Numbered from the stretch's first letter, positions 1 to 6,968 are shown. The stretch is DNA of 23,291 nt from JBCCGI01 sp039029355 (GCA_039029355.1 JBCCGI010000107.1:1-23291); one strand, 5' to 3'. Notes: generated from the letters alone by a model not told the origin. Numbers and translations are program-made.

Positions 1-118
1 CGCCTTCCAGGGCCCCCGAAAGACCCGCCCCACCCGCCGGAAACCCCACCCCAATCAACCCACGCACTCGCCACCCCCTCCCCGTATCCTCCACCGCCCC
101 GAAACGGAGAGAGCCCAC

Positions 119-1477
119 ATGCCCGACCATCGCGACCAGGACCTCGCCCACTTCCGCGACATCTGCTTCGTCATCATGCCCTTCGGCACCAAGCCGATCG
201 GCTCCGGTGACGAGGAGCACGACGTCGACTTCGACCGCATCTACGATGAGCTCTTCGTACCCGCCATCGAGGCGGTCGAGCTCCCGGCCGCCGAGGGCGG
301 AGGCCGTCTCCGTCCGGTTCGTACCGACCGTGAGTTCTCGAGCGGGCACATCAGCCAGGAGATGTTCGAGTACATCGAGTACTCGCGCTTCGCGTTGGCC
401 GACATCAGCGCGATCAACGCGAATGTCTTCTACGAGCTCGGCGCACGCCATCGTGCGCACGAATCCGGCACGGCGATCTTCCGGCAGGGCGATGCGGCGA
501 TCCCCTTCGACATCAACCAGATCAAGGCCTTCCCGTACGTCGTCGAGCCGGCGGACAGCCTCCAGGAGTCCAAGCAGCTCATCACGCGGGTCCTGACCGA
601 ATCGCTGGTGCGCAACGCATGGGACAGCCCGATTCGACTCGCGCTACGCGGGCAGCGGGGCGGGCCGGAGTCGGTGAACGACGTGCTCAAAGCGGCCGAG
701 GACGCGCTTCGTGAGGAGCGCTTCGAGGACGCCCACAGGCTATGGCGCGACGCGGCCGTGCTCGACCCGAAGAACCCGCTTCACGACCTGAAGGCGAGCG
801 CCTATCCGAAGAGCGAGGGCGATTGGGACGCGGTGGTGCAGCTGATGCACTCCGCGCTCGGCAAGGAGGCCGCGCTCGGAGCTGCGCGGAGCGAGTCGAC
901 CTACTCCGAGGCCTATCGCGAGCTGGGCATCGCGCAGAACAAGTCCGAGGGCCGCGACTTCCCGCGGGCCGGCGAGGAGTCCCTGCGGCGGGCCGTGAAG
1001 CTGGCTCCCGACGACTTCGACGCGTGGGCCAGCCTCGGCGGCGTGCTGCGCCGGGCCGGGGCCGACGACGAGGCGCTTCAGGCCTATGAGCAGGCCGTCG
1101 AGGTGTCGAACGGCCATCCCTATCCGCTGCTGATGGCACTGAAGCTGCGGGCGAAGACCTCCGGCGCGTGGGCGCTCGACATGGACTCGATGCTCCAGCT
1201 CGGACAGGCGCGCGGCTTCCGTGCGGCGCAGGTGCAGAACGACCCGCCGCTCGACGTCCCGTGGTCGTTCTTCGACCTGGCTGAGATCTCGATGTACCTC
1301 GGCAAGGCCGACGAGGCGCTCGAGGTCGCCGGACAGGGGCTTGCGCTCAGCACCTCGGACTGGATGCCGGGGACGTTCCTGTCGGCGCTGGGAATGCTGC
1401 CCGAGTCCGCCGATCTCGGGGCGCTCGATGCGCTGAAGGAAGCCGCGCGGAAGCGGAAGGCGGAGCTGGAGAGCTAG
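119..1477 (+). CDS. NDT-like/TIR-like domain protein with C-terminal TPR repeats
   Basis: The protein has 452 residues. The N-terminal ~170 residues resemble the nucleoside 2-deoxyribosyltransferase-like (TIR-related) fold: FVIMPFG at residues 17-23, a block reading RFALADIS, then NANVFYELGARH, in which Glu106 sits where NDT-family enzymes carry their catalytic Glu. From about residue 185 to the end the sequence is helical, with TPR-like units (for example DFDAWASLGGVLRRAG and KADEALEVAGQGLALS). ATG at 119 follows a purine-rich ACGGAGAGAG ribosome site. In known families, this fold linked to TPRs is found in bacterial conflict and signalling proteins that act on nucleotides or NAD. That is family knowledge, and activity here is inferred. 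No signal peptide or membrane segment is seen, so a cytoplasmic location is likely. The gene to the left is outside the window and the right neighbour is on the other strand. The domain call is fairly secure; the function is open. Confidence 0.8.
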   Translation: MPDHRDQDLAHFRDICFVIMPFGTKPIGSGDEEHDVDFDRIYDELFVPAIEAVELPAAEGGGRLRPVRTDREFSSGHISQEMFEYIEYSRFALADISAINANVFYELGARHRAHESGTAIFRQGDAAIPFDINQIKAFPYVVEPADSLQESKQLITRVLTESLVRNAWDSPIRLALRGQRGGPESVNDVLKAAEDALREERFEDAHRLWRDAAVLDPKNPLHDLKASAYPKSEGDWDAVVQLMHSALGKEAALGAARSESTYSEAYRELGIAQNKSEGRDFPRAGEESLRRAVKLAPDDFDAWASLGGVLRRAGADDEALQAYEQAVEVSNGHPYPLLMALKLRAKTSGAWALDMDSMLQLGQARGFRAAQVQNDPPLDVPWSFFDLAEISMYLGKADEALEVAGQGLALSTSDWMPGTFLSALGMLPESADLGALDALKEAARKRKAELES

Positions 1478-1493
1478 CGGCTCGTCGCGGGCG

Positions 1494-2249
1494 CTAGTCG
1501 CCGCGACCCGGCTCCATCCGTCCGCGCAGCAGCTCGACGAGCCGCTCCAACGCCACGACGTTGATCGGCTGGCGGTGCTCCACCGCGACGACCGCCGGCT
1601 CGCGGGTCGGCGCGTGGAGCCATGCCAGGGTGCGCGCGTCGACGGGCGGCGGCGCCCCGCGCGGCCCGCGAAGCTGTAGCTCCTCGACCGGGCTGTCCCA
1701 GCCGCCGACGATCCGCGCGGGATCGAGCCCGGCGTCGAGCAGGTGTCCGGTGTCGAGAGCGGCGCCGAAGACGTCGGGCTGATCGAGCTCGCGGAGGAGT
1801 CCGGCGACCGCCGCCGGATCGGTCAGCGCCCCCGCCCGCTTGGGGCTGAGCGGCTCGATCAACACCCGCACGCCGAGCTCGCGCGCCCGCGGCGCCAGCG
1901 CGGCGTAGAAGTCGAGGCAGCGTTCGACGGCCCGGTCGGCGACGGCCGGCCGAAACCCCGAGGCCGTCAGCACGCGCGGGATGCCGGCCGAAGCCGCGCG
2001 TCCGAGCACGCCGAGCACATACGGCAGCGCGCCGCGCCGCGCTTCGGCGTCCGCGTGCAGCGGGTGCAGCTCGTGCATGCCGAAGGCCTGCAGCGTAGGC
2101 AGCGGGACGTCGGGCGGCGCGAGGGCGAGGTCGGTCTCCGGCCGGTCCGCCGGCTCGACCGCGAGGCCCAGGCGGCGCGCGAGCTCCCAGCGCTCGCGCG
2201 GCGCGCCCGGAAGCGAGTCGAAGGCGTAGGCGAGGAGCGGCGGCGTCAC
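1494..2249 (-). CDS. sugar phosphate isomerase/epimerase-like TIM-barrel protein
   Basis: A 251-residue protein of the xylose-isomerase-like TIM barrel superfamily (AP endonuclease family 2), of usual family length. Likely metal ligands are Glu132 in LIEPLSP, Asp166 and His169 in DTGHLLDAG, and Glu224 in VAVEHR near the end. Such proteins isomerise or epimerise sugars or related polyols; the substrate cannot be read from the sequence. I place the start at GTG 2249 because the family begins with a first strand like LLAYAF. The same frame stays open far upstream, but that extension is antisense to the hydrolase and ATP-grasp genes and does not look like protein. It is divergent from the hydrolase at 2343, with 93 nt between them. 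It appears monocistronic, ending 16 nt from the stop of the convergent NDT-TPR gene. Confidence 0.8.
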   Translation of the reverse strand: MTPPLLAYAFDSLPGAPRERWELARRLGLAVEPADRPETDLALAPPDVPLPTLQAFGMHELHPLHADAEARRGALPYVLGVLGRAASAGIPRVLTASGFRPAVADRAVERCLDFYAALAPRARELGVRVLIEPLSPKRAGALTDPAAVAGLLRELDQPDVFGAALDTGHLLDAGLDPARIVGGWDSPVEELQLRGPRGAPPPVDARTLAWLHAPTREPAVVAVEHRQPINVVALERLVELLRGRMEPGRGD

Positions 2250-2342
2250 GCCCCCAGAGCCTACCCGAGGCGCGCGGCGGTAGACTCGGGCGGCCGCCGG
2301 TCCCGCCGGTCCTGCCTGGCCGAACGACCCCACACTCCGCCG

Positions 2343-3740
2343 ATGCTGCTCCCGCTGCTCCTGTCCGCCGTCGCGCCCCAAGAGGGCCAGCTCGCCTTGA
2401 CCCCCGATCCCGACGGCCCGCGCGGCGCGCTGCGCGGCTCCTACGAGGTCTACGAGGACCGCGAGCGCCGCGACGGCCGGCGGCTGCATCTGGACGTGGT
2501 CGTGTACCGCGCTACCGGCGAAGAACCCGCCCCCGAGCCGATCTTCTGGATCGCGGGCGGCCCGGGGCAGCGGGCGACCGCGGTGGCACCGCAGTGGAGC
2601 CAGAGCCGGCTGCGCGACCGCTACGACCTCGTGTTCGTCGACCAGCGCGGCACCGGCGGCGACCATGAGCTCGCCTGCGAGCTCGGCGGCGGGTCCGACC
2701 TGCAGGCGTACCTCGACGCGATGTTCGACCCCGACTTCTACGCGGGGTGTCGGGACGAGCTGGAGGAGCGCTTCGACCTGCGGCTGTACTCCACGCCGAT
2801 CGCGATGGACGACCTCGACGAGGTCCGCGCCGCGCTGGGGTACGAGCGCATCCACCTGATGGGCGGCTCGTACGGCACGCGCGCGGCGCTCGTGTACCTG
2901 CGCCGGCATCCCGCGACCGTGCGCGCGGCGGTCCTCAACGGCGTGGCGCCGCTGGCCTTCACCAATCCGCTCTACCACGCGGCCGAGGCGCAGGCGAGCC
3001 TCGCGCGGACCTTCGCCGACTGCGCGGCCGACCCGGCCTGCAGCGCGGCGTTTCCGGAGCTGGAGCAGGCCTTCCTCGCCGTGCTCGAGCGCCTCGAGGC
3101 GAAGCCCGCGCGCGTCAAGCTGGCCGACGCCCGCAGCGGGCGCGAGCACGAGGTGCGGATCGACCGCGACGCGTTCGCCGAGGCCGTGCGCGTGATGCTG
3201 TACTCGGTCCCGTCCGCGCGCCGCCTGCCGCTTCTGATCCAGCGCGCCTACGAGGGCGAGTACGCGCCGTTCGCCGCAGCGGCGGTGCAGGTGGGGAGAG
3301 CGCTGCGCGACCAGCTGGCGCTCGGCATGTTGCTCTCGGTGACCTGCGCCGAGGACGTCGCGCGCATCGACCCCGCGGACATCGAGCCCGCGACGGCGGG
3401 CACCTTTCTCGGCGACGCGCGCGTCCGGGCGCAGAGCGCTGTCTGCGGGGGCTGGCCCCGGGCCGAGCTGCCGGAGGGCTTCGCCGAGCCGGTGCGCTCG
3501 ACGGTGCCGGTGCTGCTCCTCTCTGGCTCGCACGACCCGGTGACCGGGCCGCGCTGGGGGAGCGAGGCGGCGCGCCACCTCGACAACGCGCTGCACCTGG
3601 TCGTGCCCGGCGCCCACGGGGTGGGGGGGCCGTGCGTCAGCTCGATCGTGGATGCGTTCCTCGAGCGCGGCACGGTCGAGGGGCTGGACACGAGCTGCGT
3701 CGTGGCGATGACGCTGCCGCCGTTCGCGCTCCCCGATTGA
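2343..3740 (+). CDS. alpha/beta hydrolase, peptidase S33 (proline iminopeptidase/TAP-like) family
   Basis: A 465-residue serine hydrolase. The oxyanion-hole region IAGGPGQ and the strand LVFVDQRGTG are typical of the S33 branch. The nucleophile elbow is GGSYGT with Ser176, and the remaining triad members are very probably Asp398 in SGSHDP and His425 in PGAHGVGG. A long insert between about residues 200 and 380 would form the lid, as in tripeptidyl-peptidase/TAP-like members. ATG 2343 gives a short hydrophobic start (MLLPLLLSAVAP) that may be an export signal, although it lacks the usual basic residues. No strong Shine-Dalgarno site precedes it. The stop TGA (3738-3740) runs straight into the 21-bp tandem repeat ahead of the ATP-grasp gene, in the same reading frame, so the two may be co-transcribed. 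Substrate, peptide or ester, is unknown. Confidence 0.85.
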   Translation: MLLPLLLSAVAPQEGQLALTPDPDGPRGALRGSYEVYEDRERRDGRRLHLDVVVYRATGEEPAPEPIFWIAGGPGQRATAVAPQWSQSRLRDRYDLVFVDQRGTGGDHELACELGGGSDLQAYLDAMFDPDFYAGCRDELEERFDLRLYSTPIAMDDLDEVRAALGYERIHLMGGSYGTRAALVYLRRHPATVRAAVLNGVAPLAFTNPLYHAAEAQASLARTFADCAADPACSAAFPELEQAFLAVLERLEAKPARVKLADARSGREHEVRIDRDAFAEAVRVMLYSVPSARRLPLLIQRAYEGEYAPFAAAAVQVGRALRDQLALGMLLSVTCAEDVARIDPADIEPATAGTFLGDARVRAQSAVCGGWPRAELPEGFAEPVRSTVPVLLLSGSHDPVTGPRWGSEAARHLDNALHLVVPGAHGVGGPCVSSIVDAFLERGTVEGLDTSCVVAMTLPPFALPD

Positions 3741-3860
3741 ATGGCGCGAACGCGCCGGTGAATGGCGCGAACGCGCCGGTGAATGCCGCGAACGCGCCGG
3801 TGAATGGCGCGAACGCGCCGGTGAGTGCCGCGAACGCGCCGGTGAGTGCCGCGAGGCGCC
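3741..3860 (+). repeat. 21-bp tandem repeat, five full units plus a degenerate sixth
   Basis: Five consecutive 21-bp units start at 3741, 3762, 3783, 3804 and 3825, and a partial sixth starts at 3846. Each unit has the form start-codon, G/CCG CGA ACG CGC CGG, TGA, so each stop codon abuts the next start. Units 1, 2 and 4 contain the inverted repeat GGCGCG-AA-CGCGCC. Units 1-4 start with ATG, while units 5 and 6 start with GTG. Unit 6 diverges after its third codon and opens directly into the frame of the ATP-grasp gene. The array lies entirely between the hydrolase stop and the ATP-grasp start. Confidence 0.95.
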
Positions 3861-3869
3861 GGGCAGCGT

Positions 3870-4742
3870 ATGCTGCGCGGCGTGCCCTCGATCGCCCTCG
3901 CCACCTACGCCGAGCTGCCGGACCTGGACGACGACGACCTGCCGCTCGCGCGCGAGCTCGCGGCGCTGGGCGCGCGCGTCGTGCCGGCGGTGTGGAACGA
4001 CGCCGGCGTCGATTGGTCGGACTTCGACCTCATCGTGCTGCGCTCGTGCTGGGACTACGACCTCGACCCCGCCGGGTTCCTGCGCTGGCTGGCGCAGCTC
4101 GAAGCGGCGCGCGCACCGCTCTGGAATCCGCCGCGCGTGGCGACGTGGAACGTGGACAAGCGGCACCTGCTCGAGCTCGAGCGCGCGGGCGTTCCGATCA
4201 TCCCCACCCTGCGCGCGCCCGCCGGTGACGCGCGTCGCCTGCGCGCCTGCCTCGACGAGCTCGAGGCGGACGAGGCCGTGGTCAAGCCGGCGGTGTCGCT
4301 GAGCGCGCACGGAACCTGGCGGACGTCGCGCGCCTCGGCGGCGACGGACGAGGCGCGCTGGCGCGAGCAGGTCGAGCGCTGCGACCTCCTGGTGCAGCGC
4401 TTCGTGCCCGAGATCGCGCGCGGCGGCGAGTGGTCGTTCGTGCACCTGGGCGGCGCGTTCTCCCACGCCTGCCGCAAGCTCCCCGCCGCGGGTGACTTCC
4501 GCGTGCAGCAGGAGCTGGGGGGCAGCCTCGAGCGCGTCGAGCCCGCGCCCGAGCTCGTGTCCCAGGCGGAGCGCGTCCTCGCCGCCCCGCCCGGGCCGCA
4601 CCTGTACTCGCGCGTCGACGGCGTGGTCGTCGACGGGGCGTTCCTGCTGATGGAAGTGGAGCTGATCGACCCACAGCTCTACCTGCGCGTGGCGCCCGAC
4701 GCGGCCCGCCGGCTGGCCGAGCTGGCCGTGGCGCGGGTCTGA
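3870..4742 (+). CDS. ATP-grasp domain ligase, DcsG-like family
   Basis: A 290-residue ATP-grasp protein. Visible marks include the RSCWDY block (59-63), WNPPRVATWNVDKRHL (85-100), ATP-binding Lys139 in VVKPAVS, a second block SHACRKLPAAGDFRVQQE, and acidic metal ligands in SRVDG (Asp250) and LLMEVELIDP (Glu262, Glu264). This pattern matches the family that includes the D-cycloserine cyclo-ligase DcsG and many uncharacterised relatives, which join a carboxylate to an amine using ATP. The substrate is unknown and no other cycloserine gene is visible. The frame is open from GTG 3846 in the last repeat unit; ATG 3870 or GTG 3882 gives a better match to the family's first strand (SIALATYAEL). It probably shares a transcript with the S33 hydrolase. 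Confidence 0.82.
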   Translation: MLRGVPSIALATYAELPDLDDDDLPLARELAALGARVVPAVWNDAGVDWSDFDLIVLRSCWDYDLDPAGFLRWLAQLEAARAPLWNPPRVATWNVDKRHLLELERAGVPIIPTLRAPAGDARRLRACLDELEADEAVVKPAVSLSAHGTWRTSRASAATDEARWREQVERCDLLVQRFVPEIARGGEWSFVHLGGAFSHACRKLPAAGDFRVQQELGGSLERVEPAPELVSQAERVLAAPPGPHLYSRVDGVVVDGAFLLMEVELIDPQLYLRVAPDAARRLAELAVARV

Positions 4743-4840
4743 GCGCGGCTCCCCTTTTTGTCCGGGTTCGGGGTAAGGCCGCGGGCCGCCGGGAGACTCA
4801 CCCCGCGTCTGGCACGAAGGCCAGGCGCCCAAAACCCTGA

Positions 4841-4845
4841 AAGGA
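4841..4845 (+). promoter_or_regulatory. ribosome binding site for the YHS gene
   Basis: AAGGA lies 6 nt ahead of GTG 4852. It supports this GTG as the start even though the frame has no upstream ATG. Confidence 0.6.
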
Positions 4846-4851
4846 CTCCCC

Positions 4852-5364
4852 GTGCTCAAGAACACGCTCCTGTCGACCGCCCTGGTCGCCCTCGCCGCCG
4901 CCGCCGCCACCGCTTCGGGCGGGCTCTCGGCGCCCGCCGGACCGCCCGCCTCCGAGGGCGGCGCGAGCCGCGCCTACCTCCACAGCTACAACGTGCCCGG
5001 GCACGGCGTCGCGCTGGAGGGCTACAGCCCCGTCTCGTACTTCGAAGGCCAGGCCGAGCGCGGCAGCGCGCTCTTCGCCGTCGAGCACGACGGGCTCACC
5101 TACCACCTGACCGACGCCGCCCAGGCGCGGAAGTTCGCGGGCTCGCCCGCGAAATACCTGCCCGCCTACGGCGGCTGGTGCGCCTTCGGGATGGCGGTGA
5201 AGGACAAGTTCCCGATCGACCCGACCCTCTTCAAGATCGTGGACGGGCGGCTCCTGCTGTTCCTGCGCAACGCGGGCGTGGATGCGCGCGAGCTTTGGGA
5301 CAACGGCGAGGAACGCCAGCTTCTCCACGACGCGGACGCGCACTGGGGCAAGGTCCAGGGCTAA
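4852..5364 (+). CDS. exported YHS-domain protein
   Basis: A 170-residue protein starting at GTG 4852. Residues 1-22 form a signal peptide (Lys3, then a long Leu/Ala/Val core). The YHS-like block is GYSPVSYFEG at 57-66, followed by FAVEHDGLTYHLTD, the helix AQARKFAGSPAKYLPAYGG and a WCAFGMA motif with the only mature Cys. YHS-domain proteins with signal peptides are widespread; metal binding is often suggested but rarely shown. The remaining C-terminal part contains a hydrophobic strand (RLLLFLRN). The gene has its own ribosome site and a hairpin after the stop, so it is probably monocistronic. Whether the sigma factor immediately downstream controls it is unknown. Confidence 0.8.
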   Translation: MLKNTLLSTALVALAAAAATASGGLSAPAGPPASEGGASRAYLHSYNVPGHGVALEGYSPVSYFEGQAERGSALFAVEHDGLTYHLTDAAQARKFAGSPAKYLPAYGGWCAFGMAVKDKFPIDPTLFKIVDGRLLLFLRNAGVDARELWDNGEERQLLHDADAHWGKVQG

Positions 5365-5372
5365 CCTTCGGG

Positions 5373-5407
5373 GGCCTCCGGCGCCCGCCGGAGGCCGTGC
5401 CTTCTTT
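5373..5407 (+). terminator. candidate intrinsic terminator or regulatory hairpin after the YHS gene
   Basis: A perfect 10-bp inverted repeat, GGCCTCCGGC (5373-5382) and GCCGGAGGCC (5387-5396) with a 4-nt loop, is followed by the pyrimidine-rich stretch GTGCCTTCTTT. It begins 8 nt after the YHS stop. The right arm contains GGAGG and abuts the GTG at 5397 taken as the sigma-factor start, so the hairpin could also hide that ribosome site. The U-tract is imperfect, so termination is not certain. Confidence 0.5.
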
Positions 5408-6017
5408 GGAGAACATCCTGAGAGAACGGTCCAACGCGGAGTGGATCGCGGCGCTCGGCGCCGGAGACGAGGCCGCCGTTGGCGAGCTCGGCGAGTACCT
5501 GCGCCGGACGCTTGCGAAGGTGCTGCGCCGCTCCGGCCCGAGCGCCGATGACCTCGCGGACTTCGCGCAGGAGGCGCTCGTGCGGGTGGTGGCCGGCCTG
5601 GCCACCTTCCGCGGCGACGCCGCCCTGCCGACCTGGGCCGCCGCGGTGGCGACGCGCGTCGCGTTCACCGAGCTCCGCCGCCGGCGCGCGCGCGAGGCCG
5701 GACGCGTGGCCTTCGACGCCGCGGCCGAGGAGGCGCGCTCGCCGGCACCGGATGCCGGCGGGCTCGAGCGCGAGGAGGTCTTCGGAGCGCTGCGGCGCGC
5801 CATCGCGAGCGAGCTGACCGAGCGCCAGCGCACGGCGGTGCTCGCGGAGCTCCGCGGCGTGCCCAGCGTCGAGGTCGCCGCGCGCCTCGGCACGACCCAG
5901 AACGCGCTCTACAAGCTGACCCACGACGCGCGCAAGCGGCTGCGGGCCGCGCTCCTCGCGCGCGGCTTCGACGCCGGCTCGATCCACGAACACGCCCAGG
6001 AGGGAGCCGACCGATGA
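5397..6017 (+). CDS. ECF-type sigma-70 family RNA polymerase sigma factor
   Basis: A 206-residue sigma factor with only regions 2 and 4. Region 2 spans about 25-100, with DDLADFAQEALVRVVAG, then the FRGDAALPTWAAAVATRVA segment and a basic RRRRARE tail. Region 4 spans about 135-187 and ends in an HTH with the recognition helix near TTQNALYKLTHDARKRL. GTG 5397 is the farthest plausible start. It lies directly against a hairpin, and TTG 5406 or CTG 5418 in the same frame are alternatives, the latter preceded by GGAG. The stop overlaps the next gene by 4 nt (ATGA at 6014), which indicates translational coupling to a zinc anti-sigma factor. Target promoters are unknown. Confidence 0.88.
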   Translation: MPSLENILRERSNAEWIAALGAGDEAAVGELGEYLRRTLAKVLRRSGPSADDLADFAQEALVRVVAGLATFRGDAALPTWAAAVATRVAFTELRRRRAREAGRVAFDAAAEEARSPAPDAGGLEREEVFGALRRAIASELTERQRTAVLAELRGVPSVEVAARLGTTQNALYKLTHDARKRLRAALLARGFDAGSIHEHAQEGADR

Positions 6018-6253
6018 ACCTCGGAAGCGACGAGCTAAGGACCCTGCTGCGGCTGGTCGACGTCACGCAGCCCGCGGAGATCGACTGCGGCGAGTTCCTC
6101 GACCGCGTCGCCGGCTACCTCGAGCGGGTCGAGACCGGCGCGCTCGTGCCCGCGCCCGAGGACGAGGACCTGCTGCAGCACCTGCGCGCCTGCCCCGAGT
6201 GCCTCGAGGAGTTCGAGGCGCTGTACGCGGTCCTGCGGGAGCAGCGCGGATGA
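6014..6253 (+). CDS. small zinc-binding anti-sigma factor
   Basis: A 79-residue acidic, soluble protein with the ZAS signature H-x3-C-x2-C (His56, Cys60, Cys63 in HLRACPECLEEF) and a further Cys at 25. In the ZAS family these residues bind zinc, and the helical domain holds the cognate sigma factor inactive. There is no membrane segment, so the signal would be cytoplasmic, for example redox or metal acting on the Cys residues; that is inference. It starts at ATG 6014 inside the sigma gene's end (ATGA) and its stop overlaps the glycosylase start at 6250 in the same way, so the three genes form one coupled unit. Confidence 0.78.
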   Translation: MNLGSDELRTLLRLVDVTQPAEIDCGEFLDRVAGYLERVETGALVPAPEDEDLLQHLRACPECLEEFEALYAVLREQRG

Positions 6254-6834
6254 GCGCGCGGGCCCTCGGCCAGCTGCTGCGCGACGTGCGCGCCTGCCGC
6301 CTGTGCGAGGAGCACCTGCCGCACGGCGTGCGCCCGGTCGTCCAGCTGCATCGCCAGGCGCGCATCTTGATCGCGGGCCAGGCGCCGGGTCGGCGCGTGC
6401 ACGAATCGGGGGTGCCGTTCGACGACCCCAGCGGCGACCGGCTGCGCGGGTGGATGGGGGTGTCGCGCGAAACCTTCTACGACCCGCGCTCGGTGGCGAT
6501 CCTCCCGATGGGCTTCTGCTTCCCCGGCACCGGGCGCTCGGGCGACCTCGCGCCGCGGTCCGAGTGCGCCGAGGCATGGCGCGAGCCGTTGCTCGCCCAC
6601 CTCGGCCAGGTGCGCCTGATGCTCGTGCTGGGGCGCTACGCGCTGCGCTGGCACCTGGGCGAGGCCGGCCCCTTGACCGACGTCGTGCGCCGCTGGCGCG
6701 ACTTCGGCGAGGAGCGCATGCCGCTCCCGCATCCCAGCCCGCGCAACCGCGGCTGGCTCGCGCGGAACGGCTGGTTCGAGTCGGAGCTGCTCCCCGAGTT
6801 GCGTGCCCGCGTGACCCGGGCGCTGGGTGGCTAG
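6250..6834 (+). CDS. uracil-DNA glycosylase superfamily protein with a predicted Fe-S cluster
   Basis: A 194-residue protein. Motif A is GQAPG at 43-47 and the C-terminal DNA-contact motif is HPSPRN at 161-166. Cys16, Cys19, Cys90 and Cys106 (C-x2-C then C-x15-C) match the ligand spacing of a 4Fe-4S cluster in family 4 type UDGs. These enzymes remove uracil from DNA. Classical family 4 has GEAPG, so the Gln at 44 marks a variant subgroup often annotated only as UDG family. The blocks DDPSGDRLR and LPMGFCFPG are typical of that subgroup. ATG 6250 overlaps the anti-sigma stop by 4 nt. Its place in a sigma/anti-sigma operon suggests stress-linked repair. Enzyme activity is inferred. Confidence 0.85.
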   Translation: MSARALGQLLRDVRACRLCEEHLPHGVRPVVQLHRQARILIAGQAPGRRVHESGVPFDDPSGDRLRGWMGVSRETFYDPRSVAILPMGFCFPGTGRSGDLAPRSECAEAWREPLLAHLGQVRLMLVLGRYALRWHLGEAGPLTDVVRRWRDFGEERMPLPHPSPRNRGWLARNGWFESELLPELRARVTRALGG

Positions 6835-6917
6835 CGGGACCGGGGGCCTCTGAGCGGGTGCTCTAAGGTGCTTTTGAGAAAGGGTTTGTGTGCAGCTCAT
6901 GCGTCGCTGCCGATGTT

Positions 6918-6959
6918 TTGTCCAGTTGGACAATCCAGGTGGTTTGTCCAGTCGGCCAA
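6918..6959 (+). promoter_or_regulatory. two operator-like palindromes ahead of the TetR/efflux operon
   Basis: Site 1 (6918-6933) is a perfect palindrome with arms TTGTCCA and TGGACAA around a GT centre. Site 2 (6944-6959) repeats TTGTCCAGT and ends in the weaker right arm CGGCCAA. The sites are 26 bp apart and site 2 ends 4 nt before the ribosome site of the regulator gene. The surrounding DNA (about 6870-6955) is noticeably richer in A and T than the rest of the window. Palindromes of this size and place are typical TetR operators, so autoregulation is likely. No clear -35/-10 pair was recognised. Confidence 0.65.
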
Positions 6960-6962
6960 GAT

Positions 6963-6968
6963 GGGGGG
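6963..6968 (+). promoter_or_regulatory. G-rich ribosome binding site that touches the start codon of the regulator
   Basis: GGGGGG directly abuts ATG 6969, closer than a typical site. It is the only purine-rich stretch near this start, and the family's N-terminus fits ATG 6969. Confidence 0.4.

Noticed and set aside
2261..2290. Short inverted repeats (CCCGAG/CTCGGG) in the divergent isomerase-hydrolase gap
   Set aside because: Six-base arms in GC-rich DNA are too weak to support an operator call.
3741..3860. The repeat array as a CRISPR
   Set aside because: Units are directly tandem with no spacers and only 21 bp long.
2747..4228. A plus-strand frame with heptapeptide repeats NGANAPV across the 21-bp array
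   Set aside because: The repeat appears only because 21 is a multiple of 3; the flanks of this frame are out-of-frame readings of the hydrolase and ATP-grasp genes.
4809..4824. Small inverted repeat CTGGC-N6-GCCAG before the YHS gene
   Set aside because: Only 5 bp and without other signs of a terminator or operator; expected by chance in this composition.
2250..4910. A continuous minus-strand frame extending the isomerase to about 1138 residues
   Set aside because: The extension is antisense to the hydrolase, repeat and ATP-grasp genes and is Arg/His/Ala-rich with no domain. Long antisense frames are common at this GC content.
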